Source: Algoriphagus hitonicola
GTDB lineage: Bacteria > Bacteroidota > Bacteroidia > Cytophagales > Cyclobacteriaceae
Assembly: GCF_900113375.1 (NCBI RefSeq)
Contig: NZ_FOPC01000009.1
Location: 1-64,000 of the forward strand
Direction: 5' to 3'
Length of the DNA: 64,000 nt
Every line of letters starts with the position of its first letter. Positions within the stretch are counted from its first letter, which is position 1. Below, piece after piece: positions 24,854-33,812 of the stretch. The notes beneath the pieces were generated by a model that was not told the origin of the DNA, did not search any database, and saw nothing but the letters and a program-made list of their open reading frames with translations. Both the position numbers and the translations under genes were made by a program.

Positions 24854-27724
24854 ATGACCATACAACCGGAACAGACCCTAGAAAACAATCTTGTAGTCCA
24901 GCTGGAAGAGCTGGGGTACAAAAAAGTCCTGATCAGAGACGAGAAAGACCTGCTCGCAAATCTCAAAAAGCAGGTGGAGGCTCACAACAAGGAACAGCTC
25001 AGTGAGAAGGAATTCACTCAGATCCTCAACTTCATCAACAAGGGCAATGTCTTTGAGCGGGCCAAGCTTCTCAGAGATCGGGTTCCCTACCTAGACGACA
25101 AGGGCGAACATCGAACCGTTGAGCTGATCAATCAGATCCACTGGTGTCAGAATCAGTTTCAGGTCACCCAGCAGATTTCCATGGAGGGCAAGTACAAAAA
25201 CCGCTACGATGTCACCCTCTTGGTCAATGGGCTGCCGCTGGTTCAAATCGAACTGAAGCGTAGAGGGCTGGAACTGAAAGAAGCTTTCAACCAAACCAAG
25301 CGCTACGGGATTCATTCATTCGGCTCAGGCCAAGGGCTTTTCCAGTTCATTCAGATCTTCGTCATCAGCAACGGGGTCAACACGAAGTACTACGCCAACT
25401 CATCCATGAATGAGCGGGATTTCAAACAGACTTTTTATTGGACGACTCCAAAAAATCAGCTGATCACCCAGCTCTCAGCTTTTGCTGATATTTTCCTGGA
25501 GCGATGCCACATCGCCAAGATGATCACCAAGTACATCGTGCTCAACGAATCCAACAAGTCACTGATGGTGCTCCGCCCCTATCAGTATTATGCGGTGGAG
25601 GCTTTGGTAGAGCGAGTCAAGACTACCAGCAAATTCGGATACATCTGGCACACGACGGGTTCAGGAAAAACATTGACTTCCTTCAAAACAGCCCAAATCC
25701 TGACCAATCTCCCCGAGGTCTACAAAGTCGTTTTTGTGGTGGACCGAAAAGATCTCGACACGCAGACGATCACAGAATTCAACAGCTTCAGCAAAGGGAG
25801 CATCGACGGAACCAACAACACCCAAACGCTGGTCAATCAACTTGCCGGAGACAACAAATTAATCGTCACTACCATCCAAAAGCTGAACACGGCTGTCTCG
25901 AAAACAAGGCACCTTGACAAAATCAAGCACCTTCAGGACAAGCGCATCGTTTTCATTTTCGACGAATGCCACCGAAGCCAGTTTGGGAAGACCCACGAGG
26001 AAATCAAAAACTTTTTCCATGGCTCTCAGATGTTTGGTTTCACCGGGACTCCGATCTTCGAAAAGAATGCAGGATCCAACAATTACGGCAAGCGGACAAC
26101 CACCATGCTCTTCGGGGACTGTCTCCACAAGTATGTGATCACGGATGCCATCCGAGACGACAATGTGCTCAAGTTCTCCGTGGAGTACATCAGCACTTTC
26201 AAAAAAAAGGAACACATCCTGGACATCAACGTGGAGGCAATTGACGAGGAGGAAGTCATGCGAGCTCCCCAACGACTCGAAAATATCGTGGAGTACATCT
26301 TGGAAAACCACCGAAGAAAAACCCACAACAAAGAGTTTACCGCCATATTCTGCGTGCCGAGTGTACCCGTCCTCATCGACTACTATCAGATCTTTCACGA
26401 GAAAAAAGTACAGGGGCTACACGACCTCAAAGTAGCCACGATCTTTTCATACGGTGCCAATGTAGACTTGATTGAAGACGGTGGATTTGAAAACGACTGG
26501 GAGGAAGGCGATTTCCCCATGGCTGCTGATCAAGAGCGAGAGCTCTACCCTACCCTTGGACAAAAGCATCCCAGAGAATACTTGGACGAGTTCATAGGCC
26601 ACTACAACTCCGAGTTTGGCACCAACTATTCCACCAAAGACAGCAAGCTCTTCTACCAGTACTACAACGACGTAGCCAAGCGGGTGAAGAAAAAGCAGGT
26701 GGATATCCTTTTAGTAGTGAACATGTTTCTCACAGGCTTTGACAGCAAAACGCTGAACACGCTGTACGTGGACAAAAACCTGAAATATCACGGTTTGATC
26801 CAAGCTTATTCCCGCACCAACCGAATCAAGGGCGACCTCAAATCCCAGGGGAATATCGTCTGCTTCAGAAATCTGAAAGATGCGACCGATGAAGCCATCA
26901 CACTTTTCTCAAATATCGAGGCAAAGGATGAAATCATCCTTGAACCCTACGAGGACTACGTGGAGAAATTCAACGAAGCTTTTATTAATCTCCTGAAAAT
27001 CACACCCACTGTAAATAGCGTCAATAAACTCCCGAGCGAAGTGGAGGAAATGGAGTTTATCAAAGCTTTTCGGGAGCTGATGCGTCTGAAAAACGTGATG
27101 ACAACCTACACCGAGTTCAGTTTTGAAGATTTGGCAATGCCAGAGCAGACCTTTGAAGACTACAAGAGCAAATACCTCGATCTCTACGACAAAGCCAAAG
27201 GTCATAATCAAAAAGAGAAGGTTTCGATTCTCTCAGACGTGGACTTCGAGCTGGAACTGATCCATCGTGATGAAATCAATGTGGCCTATATCATCAAGCT
27301 CCTCGCCAAACTGAAGGATGCACCGGAAGAGGAAAAAGAAAAACAGCAGAAAGCCATCGTTGACCTGATGGTGGGAGAGTCACAGCTGAGAAGCAAGCGC
27401 GAACTGGTGGAAAAATTCATACGCGAGCATTTACCACAGATCGAGGACTCAGCTCAAATCCCTGATGAGTTTGCCGATTTCTGGACCAAAGAACGGATTG
27501 AAGCTGTTCGAAAACTCAGCGAAGAAGAAGGACTCGAATCTGAGCAGTTGGAAGAGATCATTTCACGCTACATCTACACCGAGAAAGAACCCCTCCGAGA
27601 CGAGGTGGTATCCATCATGAAGGCTAAGCCCAGCCTCTCAAAAAGAAAAACCACAGCCGAGCGGGTGATTGGAAAAATCGTGGACTTCGTGGAGACTTTT
27701 ATCAGTGGGATAGCGGCTGCTTAA
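24854..27724 (+). CDS. hsdR: Type I restriction-modification system, restriction/translocase subunit HsdR
   Basis: A 956-aa subunit that translocates DNA and cuts it when the target is unmethylated. The N-terminal PD-(D/E)XK nuclease is visible as D119 (RYDVTLL), E133 and K135 (QIELKRRG). The SF2 motor follows: Walker A TTGSGKTLTS (G269-T273), DECH box from D370 (FIFDECHRSQF), FGFTGTP (motif III) and YSRTNRIKG (motif VI region). The C-terminal helical region (about 780-956) binds HsdM. All key residues are present and the frame is intact. In common hsd loci hsdR is next to hsdM/S; here it is separated from hsdS by more than 3.3 kb. Confidence 0.96.
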   Translation: MTIQPEQTLENNLVVQLEELGYKKVLIRDEKDLLANLKKQVEAHNKEQLSEKEFTQILNFINKGNVFERAKLLRDRVPYLDDKGEHRTVELINQIHWCQNQFQVTQQISMEGKYKNRYDVTLLVNGLPLVQIELKRRGLELKEAFNQTKRYGIHSFGSGQGLFQFIQIFVISNGVNTKYYANSSMNERDFKQTFYWTTPKNQLITQLSAFADIFLERCHIAKMITKYIVLNESNKSLMVLRPYQYYAVEALVERVKTTSKFGYIWHTTGSGKTLTSFKTAQILTNLPEVYKVVFVVDRKDLDTQTITEFNSFSKGSIDGTNNTQTLVNQLAGDNKLIVTTIQKLNTAVSKTRHLDKIKHLQDKRIVFIFDECHRSQFGKTHEEIKNFFHGSQMFGFTGTPIFEKNAGSNNYGKRTTTMLFGDCLHKYVITDAIRDDNVLKFSVEYISTFKKKEHILDINVEAIDEEEVMRAPQRLENIVEYILENHRRKTHNKEFTAIFCVPSVPVLIDYYQIFHEKKVQGLHDLKVATIFSYGANVDLIEDGGFENDWEEGDFPMAADQERELYPTLGQKHPREYLDEFIGHYNSEFGTNYSTKDSKLFYQYYNDVAKRVKKKQVDILLVVNMFLTGFDSKTLNTLYVDKNLKYHGLIQAYSRTNRIKGDLKSQGNIVCFRNLKDATDEAITLFSNIEAKDEIILEPYEDYVEKFNEAFINLLKITPTVNSVNKLPSEVEEMEFIKAFRELMRLKNVMTTYTEFSFEDLAMPEQTFEDYKSKYLDLYDKAKGHNQKEKVSILSDVDFELELIHRDEINVAYIIKLLAKLKDAPEEEKEKQQKAIVDLMVGESQLRSKRELVEKFIREHLPQIEDSAQIPDEFADFWTKERIEAVRKLSEEEGLESEQLEEIISRYIYTEKEPLRDEVVSIMKAKPSLSKRKTTAERVIGKIVDFVETFISGIAAA

Positions 27725-27834
27725 AAAAATTGGAAGAATTATCCAGCCAAGACAGAAGCTTTAGCGATTGATCTTTCTACTTTTACACGTTTTTTCAGAA
27801 CCTCTCAAGTGTAGAAATAAGCTCCAAAACCAAC

Positions 27835-29865
27835 ATGTTTGATATTAAGACCAACGATTTGATAGTCTCAGAATCAGGAAACACACTAACTATCAAAACC
27901 GTAAATCCAAAAACAGGTAAAAACACAAAGCTCTCAGAGGCCTTAAACTTTCTTCCGTCAGGAATCATCTACAAAGCTGAAACCGGAATGGGAGCAACAA
28001 CGCTGGAGCTTACCAGTTTAAGAAACTCAATCATCGTGGAACCTACAAGAAGTACAGCGTTTCAAAAAGCAAATAACCCAAACAACCCATTCCCAGCGTT
28101 GTATGTCGGATCGGATATCGAAACCAGAAAAGGGATTGAGCCGTCAATGATCAAAAGCTACCTCAGGAGTAAAAATCCCTTCAAAAAGTTTCTTGTAGTC
28201 GCCGAAAGCTTGACCAAACTTATCAAACAAATTCCAACCAAGGAGCTGGGAACATACCACTTTACCATCGATGAATCAGATTCTTTTCAGCTCGATTCAA
28301 CCTTTCGGGATGGTATGGAAAAATGCTTGGACATCTACAAACAGATCGAACCAGAAAGAAGGTCGATGGTTACTGCAACACCACTAGAGTTTACTGACCC
28401 TGAGCTTTTAAATGAACCGAAAATCACTATACGGTATGAGCACGGCAATAAGAGGGATGTTCAACTTTTTGAATGCGACAATGGGTTTGGAGTTCTAGTA
28501 GAGTCAATATTGAAAAAGTTTTCTGGTGACCCTTCGAACTTCGAAAAAGTAGTCATAGCCTTGAACAGTTTATCGTTGATAAACTCTGTGATTGAAGCTA
28601 TTACCGACGACAAGCTTAGTGGAGGGGTTGACATCGCACAGATAAATGTTTTGTGCAGCAGTTCGAGTGAGGCCAAAGTCATAAAATACCATGAGCTAAA
28701 AGGTGAGCATCTACCTGGCTTAGTGACGTTTATTACGTCTGCTTTTTTCACGGGGCTTGATCTTCAGGATAAATTTCACCTTTTCACATATGTTTCATCA
28801 AAAGAGTCTGTCCTTCGGCTTTCTGAGAAGAAAATCAAACAAGTGGCTGGAAGAGGAAGAAACGGACTCTTGTCCGAAACTATCATCTACGAAAGAAAAG
28901 ATATTCCGAAAGGCCCTTTCTTTTCTTTTCATGACTTGAAGGAAGCAGCGGAATCACAACTCCAAAGCCTGAACTGCATTGAGAAAACATACAGTAAAAG
29001 TCCTATCATGAAAGCACGAATCGAAAGTACCTTTAAAGCCATGCTGACAAATGGTGCTGTTGACTCTTCCCGGCTGGTTCGAAAGAATTTAAAAGGTGAT
29101 TATTCGGTGTCCTTTTTAAATATCGACGCCTTACTTGAGTACTCACGAGTTGCAAAAACTGTTTATCATCCCAAAAACGGGCTTGCCGAAGCGCTTCGAA
29201 CTAGTGGATGTGTAGTGAATATTTCTCAAAAACATTCGGCTTTAACCCCCAGCGAAACTGACACGCATATAGCGAAATTGGCTTCTACCGAAAAGAAAAA
29301 ACTGATAACGCTGCTCTACAATATCGCGAAAAGGAAAATGAGCTTTGAGGAAGCTTATGAGGAACAAGCCACAACAAAGGCTGTGGTATTAGGGCTGAGT
29401 ATCTTTGAAAAGTTCAGGAAATACATCGATGAAGATGTATTGATTGAAGCCATTTCAAAAACCCTTAGCAAAGAGAGATCTGGCACATCAGTTAGAAACC
29501 TGAAAAGGTTAGAAACCAAATTGGATTTCGCCATCCAAGATCCGACAACTGGTTTCCTAAAAGAGCTTTTTCAGAAAATTCCACTTTCACCCGAAAAAGG
29601 TGTTTGGTACTCCAACGATGACCTGATCCATAAGTATCAACAAGCCGCTGCAATTTCTGGAAAACTGATACCACCAGGAACGAAGGAAGACGTGGAGAAA
29701 ATGATTCTTGAGGACATCAAGGCCATATTTGAAACAAGATCAAGTAACAATAATGAGCGGGATGGTTATTATCTGAAAGGAAGAAAGATCGTGGAAGGTC
29801 TTCCGGCTGGTTTAAAAAAGTACTTTTTCCCCGGTTTTGCAGCGGAAGATTACATCCCTGATTAA
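27835..29865 (+). CDS. SF2-helicase-like protein with altered P-loop
   Basis: A 676-aa protein with an N-terminal half that follows the SF2 helicase order: a P-loop-like segment ETGMGATT (T50-T56), DESD (146-149) as the DExD box, TATP (180-183) as motif III and QVAGRGR (336-342) as motif VI. In the P-loop the invariant Lys is replaced by Ala54, so ATP hydrolysis would be impaired or done differently. The C-terminal half (about 370-676) is helical and unknown. Similar GATT-type proteins occur, as I recall, in Bacteroidota phages and mobile elements without known function. Possible roles are replication initiation of the element or DNA remodelling in defence. It lies 110 bp after hsdR on the same strand. 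Confidence 0.65.
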   Translation: MFDIKTNDLIVSESGNTLTIKTVNPKTGKNTKLSEALNFLPSGIIYKAETGMGATTLELTSLRNSIIVEPTRSTAFQKANNPNNPFPALYVGSDIETRKGIEPSMIKSYLRSKNPFKKFLVVAESLTKLIKQIPTKELGTYHFTIDESDSFQLDSTFRDGMEKCLDIYKQIEPERRSMVTATPLEFTDPELLNEPKITIRYEHGNKRDVQLFECDNGFGVLVESILKKFSGDPSNFEKVVIALNSLSLINSVIEAITDDKLSGGVDIAQINVLCSSSSEAKVIKYHELKGEHLPGLVTFITSAFFTGLDLQDKFHLFTYVSSKESVLRLSEKKIKQVAGRGRNGLLSETIIYERKDIPKGPFFSFHDLKEAAESQLQSLNCIEKTYSKSPIMKARIESTFKAMLTNGAVDSSRLVRKNLKGDYSVSFLNIDALLEYSRVAKTVYHPKNGLAEALRTSGCVVNISQKHSALTPSETDTHIAKLASTEKKKLITLLYNIAKRKMSFEEAYEEQATTKAVVLGLSIFEKFRKYIDEDVLIEAISKTLSKERSGTSVRNLKRLETKLDFAIQDPTTGFLKELFQKIPLSPEKGVWYSNDDLIHKYQQAAAISGKLIPPGTKEDVEKMILEDIKAIFETRSSNNNERDGYYLKGRKIVEGLPAGLKKYFFPGFAAEDYIPD

Positions 29866-30080
29866 GGTGAGTTCCTGACGATTATATATAGCGCCAGAAA
29901 TACATAACGGTCTTTTTGGTAGGTTGCCCTTTTCAGTTTTCTCAGGACATGTTAAAAGTTAACTCTGCGACTCCGCGTTTGAAGGTGATCACCGTTGATA
30001 CTTATTTCGTCTCTTTCCTTTCGGTGCAAATTTGAACTTGCTCAAAAAGTAAATAGCAAAACACGGTTTCTTCTGGGTAA

Positions 30081-30554
30081 AGGTTCGAGGTTGAGAACGG
30101 CAAGGAGTGGTTTGTCGCCAAAGATGTTGCCGAAGTGTTGGGGTACAAGAACACAAGAGACGCAATATCAAAGCATTGTAAAGGGGGGCGCGATTTGCGA
30201 CTACCTTCGGAAGGCGGTATTCAAAACACCAAAATCATCCCCAGACCCGACGTGTACCGCTTGATCGCCAAATCCAAACTGCCTGCCGCAGAGAGATTCG
30301 AGAACTTGATCTTTGAGGAAGTGTTGCCGAGCATTCACAAAACAGGAATGTACCTCACTCCGGAGAAACAGATCGAGCCCTTGACCGACACCAGAGCCGT
30401 GGATGAAATGTTGACCCGTTTTGTGGAAGAGTGTCCAAAATCCGACTGGAACAGAAGAACTCCAAGACGTCTCCCCCACCCGGGACAGCAAGTCAAGTTT
30501 GGGAGAAAACCTCAGATTGATCACCTTACGGATAAACACCAGTGGTCTGGGTAG
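30081..30554 (+). pseudogene. Truncated Bro-N family antirepressor
   Basis: In one frame the sequence reads FEVENGKEWFVAKDVAEVLG, then YKNTRDAISKHCKGG, RPDVYRLIAKSKLPAAERFE and VLPSIHKTGMYLTPE. This is most of a Bro-N domain as found in phage antirepressors (DNA-binding, usually N-terminal). A TAA stands directly before it and no start codon or first strand is present, so the gene has lost its 5' end. After residue ~95 the sequence no longer resembles the family and runs to a stop, with related-looking codons in another frame, so the 3' part is also damaged. It is probably a relic of a phage-like module and is not expected to be functional. Confidence 0.65.
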
Positions 30555-30754
30555 AAAAAGCTCAAAAGCCCCCGAGTTCAAGAAACCCCGTTTGTCAGAA
30601 CCGAGGTCTTATGCGCTTTCAATCCTGAAAATCATCATCAAAAACCACGTGCTCAAATCGAAAAAAAAGGCCTAAAGACACTGATTTTCTGGCCTTTAAG
30701 ATGGTTTTTAGCCGGTTTTTCCGTATCTTATATATAACAACACTCGTTTAACTC

Positions 30755-31108
30755 ATGACCAAAAACTACCACATTAGGCTCAACTCGGCAACTGTCGAAA
30801 AATCCCTCATCGTGTCCGATGAGTTCAAGTCAAAAACCGATGCTGAAACCTACCGCGATCTCCTTTTCAAGCTACTGAAAACACCAAATCCACGCTCCAT
30901 CACTGACCACGAGTTGGATGGATTGATGCTGGAGTTGCAGGTCTGCGAAGTAGAACCCTGTGGATTGATTTCACCCATCAGCTTGGAAGAGGCTATCCTC
31001 AAACTATGGGGTGATTTGGAGCGCTCACATCAGTTCATCGAAGAAGCCATCGATGAGATCTTGATTGACTCCCTGTCAGAGGAAATCGACCAACACGTTA
31101 GCGAATAA
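30755..31108 (+). CDS. Hypothetical protein of the element
   Basis: A 117-aa acidic, mostly helical protein without signal peptide, membrane segment or motif that I recognise. The first 45 residues (MTKNYHIRLNSATVEK and onward, with TDAETYRDLLFKLL) have an organisation reminiscent of small DNA-binding or plasmid-stability proteins, but that is only an impression. A strong hairpin follows the stop codon, so it is probably transcribed on its own. Its frame is intact and codon use is like that of the next three genes. Confidence 0.6.
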   Translation: MTKNYHIRLNSATVEKSLIVSDEFKSKTDAETYRDLLFKLLKTPNPRSITDHELDGLMLELQVCEVEPCGLISPISLEEAILKLWGDLERSHQFIEEAIDEILIDSLSEEIDQHVSE

Positions 31109-31120
31109 GTACCCCCCACT

Positions 31121-31174
31121 GAAGAACCCCCGGCATCGGTAGCATTTGGACCTACCCCCCGGGGGTCTTCTTTT
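31121..31174 (+). terminator. Long hairpin terminator
   Basis: GAAGAACCCCCGG (31121-31133) pairs with CCGGGGGTCTTC (31159-31170), one base bulged, around a 25-base loop, followed by TTTT. It ends the 117-aa gene. Confidence 0.72.
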
Positions 31175-31238
31175 GCTCTTTCCACCCAGATTCCTACCCC
31201 CCAACAAATCCAGTGTTAAACCTAAACTTAAAAACACC

Positions 31239-32129
31239 ATGGATTTACGTACATCGAAACGTTCCCAAGCACGCATCAGACTAGCGTTACAGGGTCCAAG
31301 TGGGGCAGGAAAAACTTATTCCTCTCTCTTGCTAGCTTACGGTCTTACAGGCAACTGGTCAAAGATTGCCGTAATAGACACCGAGAACCAGAGCGCTGAT
31401 CTCTATGCCCATCTGGGTCAGTACAATGTGGTCTCCATCAGTTCACCGCATACCCCTGAGAAATACGTGGAGGCCATCGACCTTTGCGAAGGAGCGGGCA
31501 TGGAGGTCATCATCATTGACAGCATCTCCCATGAGTGGGAAACTCTCCTCGACATCCAGTCCAGCATGCCAGGCAACAGCTTCACCAACTGGGCAAAGAT
31601 CACTCCCCGTCACAATGCCTTGATCAACAAAATCCTTTCTTCCTCTGCGCATGTCATTGCGACTGTTCGGAGCAAACAGGATTACGTGCTCACGGACAAA
31701 AACGGAAAGATGGTTCCTGAGAAAGTTGGGATGAAGGGCGTACAGCGCGATGGGCTGGAGTACGATTTTACTATCGTCTTCGACGTGAACATCAAGCATC
31801 AAGCTTCCGCCTCCAAAGATAGGACAGGTATGTTTGTGGACCAGCCGGAGTTCAAGATCTCAGAAGAAACCGGAAAGAAGATCTTGAATTGGTGCATGGA
31901 TGGAAACCAAGCTTCTCAGAAACCAAATGTCTTTTCTCTTTCTGAGGAATTTGAGAAGAGCCTGAGTTTCCTTGACTCGATCCACGCCTGTCAGAACATG
32001 GATGAGCTCATCAAGCTGTTCAATGCAAACCCGAAGCTGCAGGAGGCTTATCGTGACGAGTTCATAGCGCAGAAAAATTCCCTTCTCTCACTCTCAAAGT
32101 TTAGACAAAATGGAACTACTGCGCATTGA
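31239..32129 (+). CDS. RecA-like ATPase, Sak4-type recombination protein
   Basis: A 296-aa ATPase. The frame is open from 31146, but the upstream part crosses the hairpin terminator, and the ATG at 31239 begins a normal N-terminus. Walker A is GPSGAGKT (residues 19-26) and the Walker B-like segment is EVIIIDSIS (about 89-97). The organisation matches phage AAA/Sak4-type proteins, RecA-like ATPases that work with single-strand annealing or single-strand binding proteins in element recombination. The C-terminal part (about 225-296) is a helical extension. The next gene overlaps its end by 20 bp, so the two are translated together. Confidence 0.75.
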   Translation: MDLRTSKRSQARIRLALQGPSGAGKTYSSLLLAYGLTGNWSKIAVIDTENQSADLYAHLGQYNVVSISSPHTPEKYVEAIDLCEGAGMEVIIIDSISHEWETLLDIQSSMPGNSFTNWAKITPRHNALINKILSSSAHVIATVRSKQDYVLTDKNGKMVPEKVGMKGVQRDGLEYDFTIVFDVNIKHQASASKDRTGMFVDQPEFKISEETGKKILNWCMDGNQASQKPNVFSLSEEFEKSLSFLDSIHACQNMDELIKLFNANPKLQEAYRDEFIAQKNSLLSLSKFRQNGTTAH

Positions 32130-33096
32130 TCAACTACCAGCAATTCGGACAACCACCGAGAAGGACGAGGTACAGCTGGACTCCCGATTCATCGAAGCCA
32201 ACACAGAGATCGTCGAGTTCTCTGAGATGCGTGACCAGCATGTGATACCAGTCTTCTTGAAGGACAATGAGCCTACGATTTCTCACTGTGAGTTCGTGGA
32301 GGCAGTTTCACAGGCTGCACAGGAGAGTTTCGGGCTGCATGCTTTTCCCGAGGCTAGCATCAGAGTTTCTCATCCCGTCAAGGGCAGGGTGTATGAGGCC
32401 CGTCACAAGAAAGCCCAGGAATTACTCCCGCATGAGAAAACGATCTACTACGAGCGGATGGCATTCATGATCACCATTCCGGGTGTACGGGATGAGGTTT
32501 CTGGGAATCTTCTTGAGCTGACCGTGGGTGGGGTTAAAGCCTTTCACTTGGACAACCTGAATTCCTGCAAGGGCAGTCCCGAACATTTCAAAGTCTTCAT
32601 CGGGTTCAAGAACAGAGTCTGCACGAATCTGTGTGTTTCTACTGACGGCGTGAAGTTGGACTTGAAAGCAAGAACAGTTGAGGAGCTTTTCCATCAGGTG
32701 ATGGAGCTCATCGCTAGCTTCGATCCCGTCTCTTATGTCAGAAATCTGGCCATGCTCACCGCTTACGAGTTAGAGGAGAGTCAATTCGCACAGATCATCG
32801 GACGTTGCAGGATGTATCAGTTTCTCCCCAGAGTTCTCAGAAACGAGATCCCAGAGCTTTTGATCAACGACACCCAGGTTTCGAGAATCGTGGAGGCTTT
32901 CTACGATGACGCTGATTTCTCCAGATCGGAAAACGGTTCGATTGACCTGTGGCGATTCTTCAACCTATTCACCGGAGCCAACAAGCAGTCCTACATTGAC
33001 AAGTTTCTGGAACGTGGGGTGAACGGGCATGAATTCACTCATCAGGTCAGGAGGGCACTGGATTCCTCTCACCCAGACTTTTGGTACTTGAGTTAA
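32110..33096 (+). CDS. DUF3871-type protein of Bacteroidota mobile elements
   Basis: A 328-aa protein. The N-terminal half has the features that I associate with the DUF3871 family: FIEANTEIVEF, a VIPVFLKDNEPTISHCEF segment, IRVSHPVKGR and EKTIYYERMAFMITIP. The family is common on Bacteroidota islands and conjugative elements, next to recombination genes; its function is not known. It is predicted cytosolic and mixed alpha/beta. It overlaps the Sak4-like gene by 20 bp and is followed by a terminator-like hairpin and then the RadC-like gene. The pairing with an ATPase suggests a replication or recombination role (inference). Confidence 0.78.
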   Translation: MELLRIDQLPAIRTTTEKDEVQLDSRFIEANTEIVEFSEMRDQHVIPVFLKDNEPTISHCEFVEAVSQAAQESFGLHAFPEASIRVSHPVKGRVYEARHKKAQELLPHEKTIYYERMAFMITIPGVRDEVSGNLLELTVGGVKAFHLDNLNSCKGSPEHFKVFIGFKNRVCTNLCVSTDGVKLDLKARTVEELFHQVMELIASFDPVSYVRNLAMLTAYELEESQFAQIIGRCRMYQFLPRVLRNEIPELLINDTQVSRIVEAFYDDADFSRSENGSIDLWRFFNLFTGANKQSYIDKFLERGVNGHEFTHQVRRALDSSHPDFWYLS

Positions 33097-33101
33097 ACAG
33101 C

Positions 33102-33134
33102 AAACCCCATCGTTTCTAGCGGTGGGGTTTCTTT
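33102..33134 (+). terminator. Hairpin terminator after the DUF3871 gene
   Basis: AAACCCCATCG (33102-33112) pairs with CGGTGGGGTTT (33120-33130) with one wobble, followed by a short T-rich tail that runs into the next gene start. Confidence 0.72.
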
Positions 33135-33596
33135 ATGAGAAGCAACATGAAAAATTTTCTGTACGAACTCAAGCTCAGCTACCACAGGACTGGGGAGAAA
33201 GAGAAATACGGTTCGATCAAGTCAAGTCTGGATGCCTTCCGAGTCTTAGAGGGGGTATTTGACAGGGATCTGATCGAGGCCCGTGAGGAATTCGTCATCC
33301 TGTATCTGAACAGGACAAACACGGTAATCGGATTCTACAAAGCATTCCAAGGGGGTGTAGCTTCAGTAGTGGCTGACACCAAGCTGATACTGACCATGGG
33401 GCTGAAAACGCTGGCATCTGGGATCATCCTGGCGCACAATCATCCATCGGGAAGGCTCAATCCATCCGAGCAGGATATACGGTTGACCAGGAGAGTCCGG
33501 GAAGCCTGTCGGCATGTGGAAATCGAGCTACTGGACCATCTCATTGTAACTGCTGACAATGGTTACTTCAGCTTTGCGGATGAGGGGAAACTTTGA
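33135..33596 (+). CDS. RadC-like JAB-domain protein
   Basis: A 153-aa protein of the RadC/MPN-JAB family without the N-terminal helix-hairpin-helix part of full-length RadC. The metal-binding signature is HNHPSG (101-106) with the downstream Asp in NPSEQD; the C-terminus VEIELLDHLIVTADNGYFSFADEG is typical. JAB-type RadC proteins are metal-dependent and often encoded on genomic islands; their role in mobile-element biology is unproven. The start could also be the ATG at 33147 (MKNFLYEL). It is the last gene before the right end of the element. Confidence 0.88.
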   Translation: MRSNMKNFLYELKLSYHRTGEKEKYGSIKSSLDAFRVLEGVFDRDLIEAREEFVILYLNRTNTVIGFYKAFQGGVASVVADTKLILTMGLKTLASGIILAHNHPSGRLNPSEQDIRLTRRVREACRHVEIELLDHLIVTADNGYFSFADEGKL

Positions 33597-33690
33597 GATT
33601 CTGAACACTCAGATAGAGGGTCTGGAGAGGAGATGGTTTCCTGTAAAAATTTTCGCTGAAAGCAGACCGAACAAGCCACACTAGAAAAAG

Positions 33691-33722
33691 AAAAGGGAGA
33701 CGCCTCAGCTCTCCCCTTTTTT
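33691..33722 (+). terminator. Terminator at the right end of the element
   Basis: AAAAGGGAGA (33691-33700) pairs with TCTCCCCTTTT (33710-33720) around a loop and is followed by T residues. It ends transcription from the RadC-like gene before the attachment region. Confidence 0.78.
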
Positions 33723-33725
33723 CCA

Positions 33726-33776
33726 TGTCTCCTTTTTGTGTCTCCATCGAAAAAAGGGAGACAAGAAATGGAGACA
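33726..33776. other. Probable integrase arm-type sites, right cluster
   Basis: TGTCTCC stands at 33726-33732 and 33739-33745, and GGAGACA at 33757-33763 and 33770-33776. Within each pair the period is 13 bp, as at the left end. The cluster lies 37 bp inside the right repeat and after the last element gene. Confidence 0.62.
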
Positions 33777-33812
33777 AAAACACTAGAAAACCCGTCTGGT
33801 TTGTCGTATATT

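Noticed and set aside
25859-26398. 179-codon minus-strand frame inside hsdR
   Set aside because: It is antisense to the helicase motifs of HsdR, a typical shadow in a GC-richer gene.
30661-30700. AAAGGCC/GGCCTTT hairpin as terminator of a plus-strand gene
   Set aside because: The T-run lies on the side that would serve minus-strand transcription and no minus-strand gene is present, so its role is unclear.
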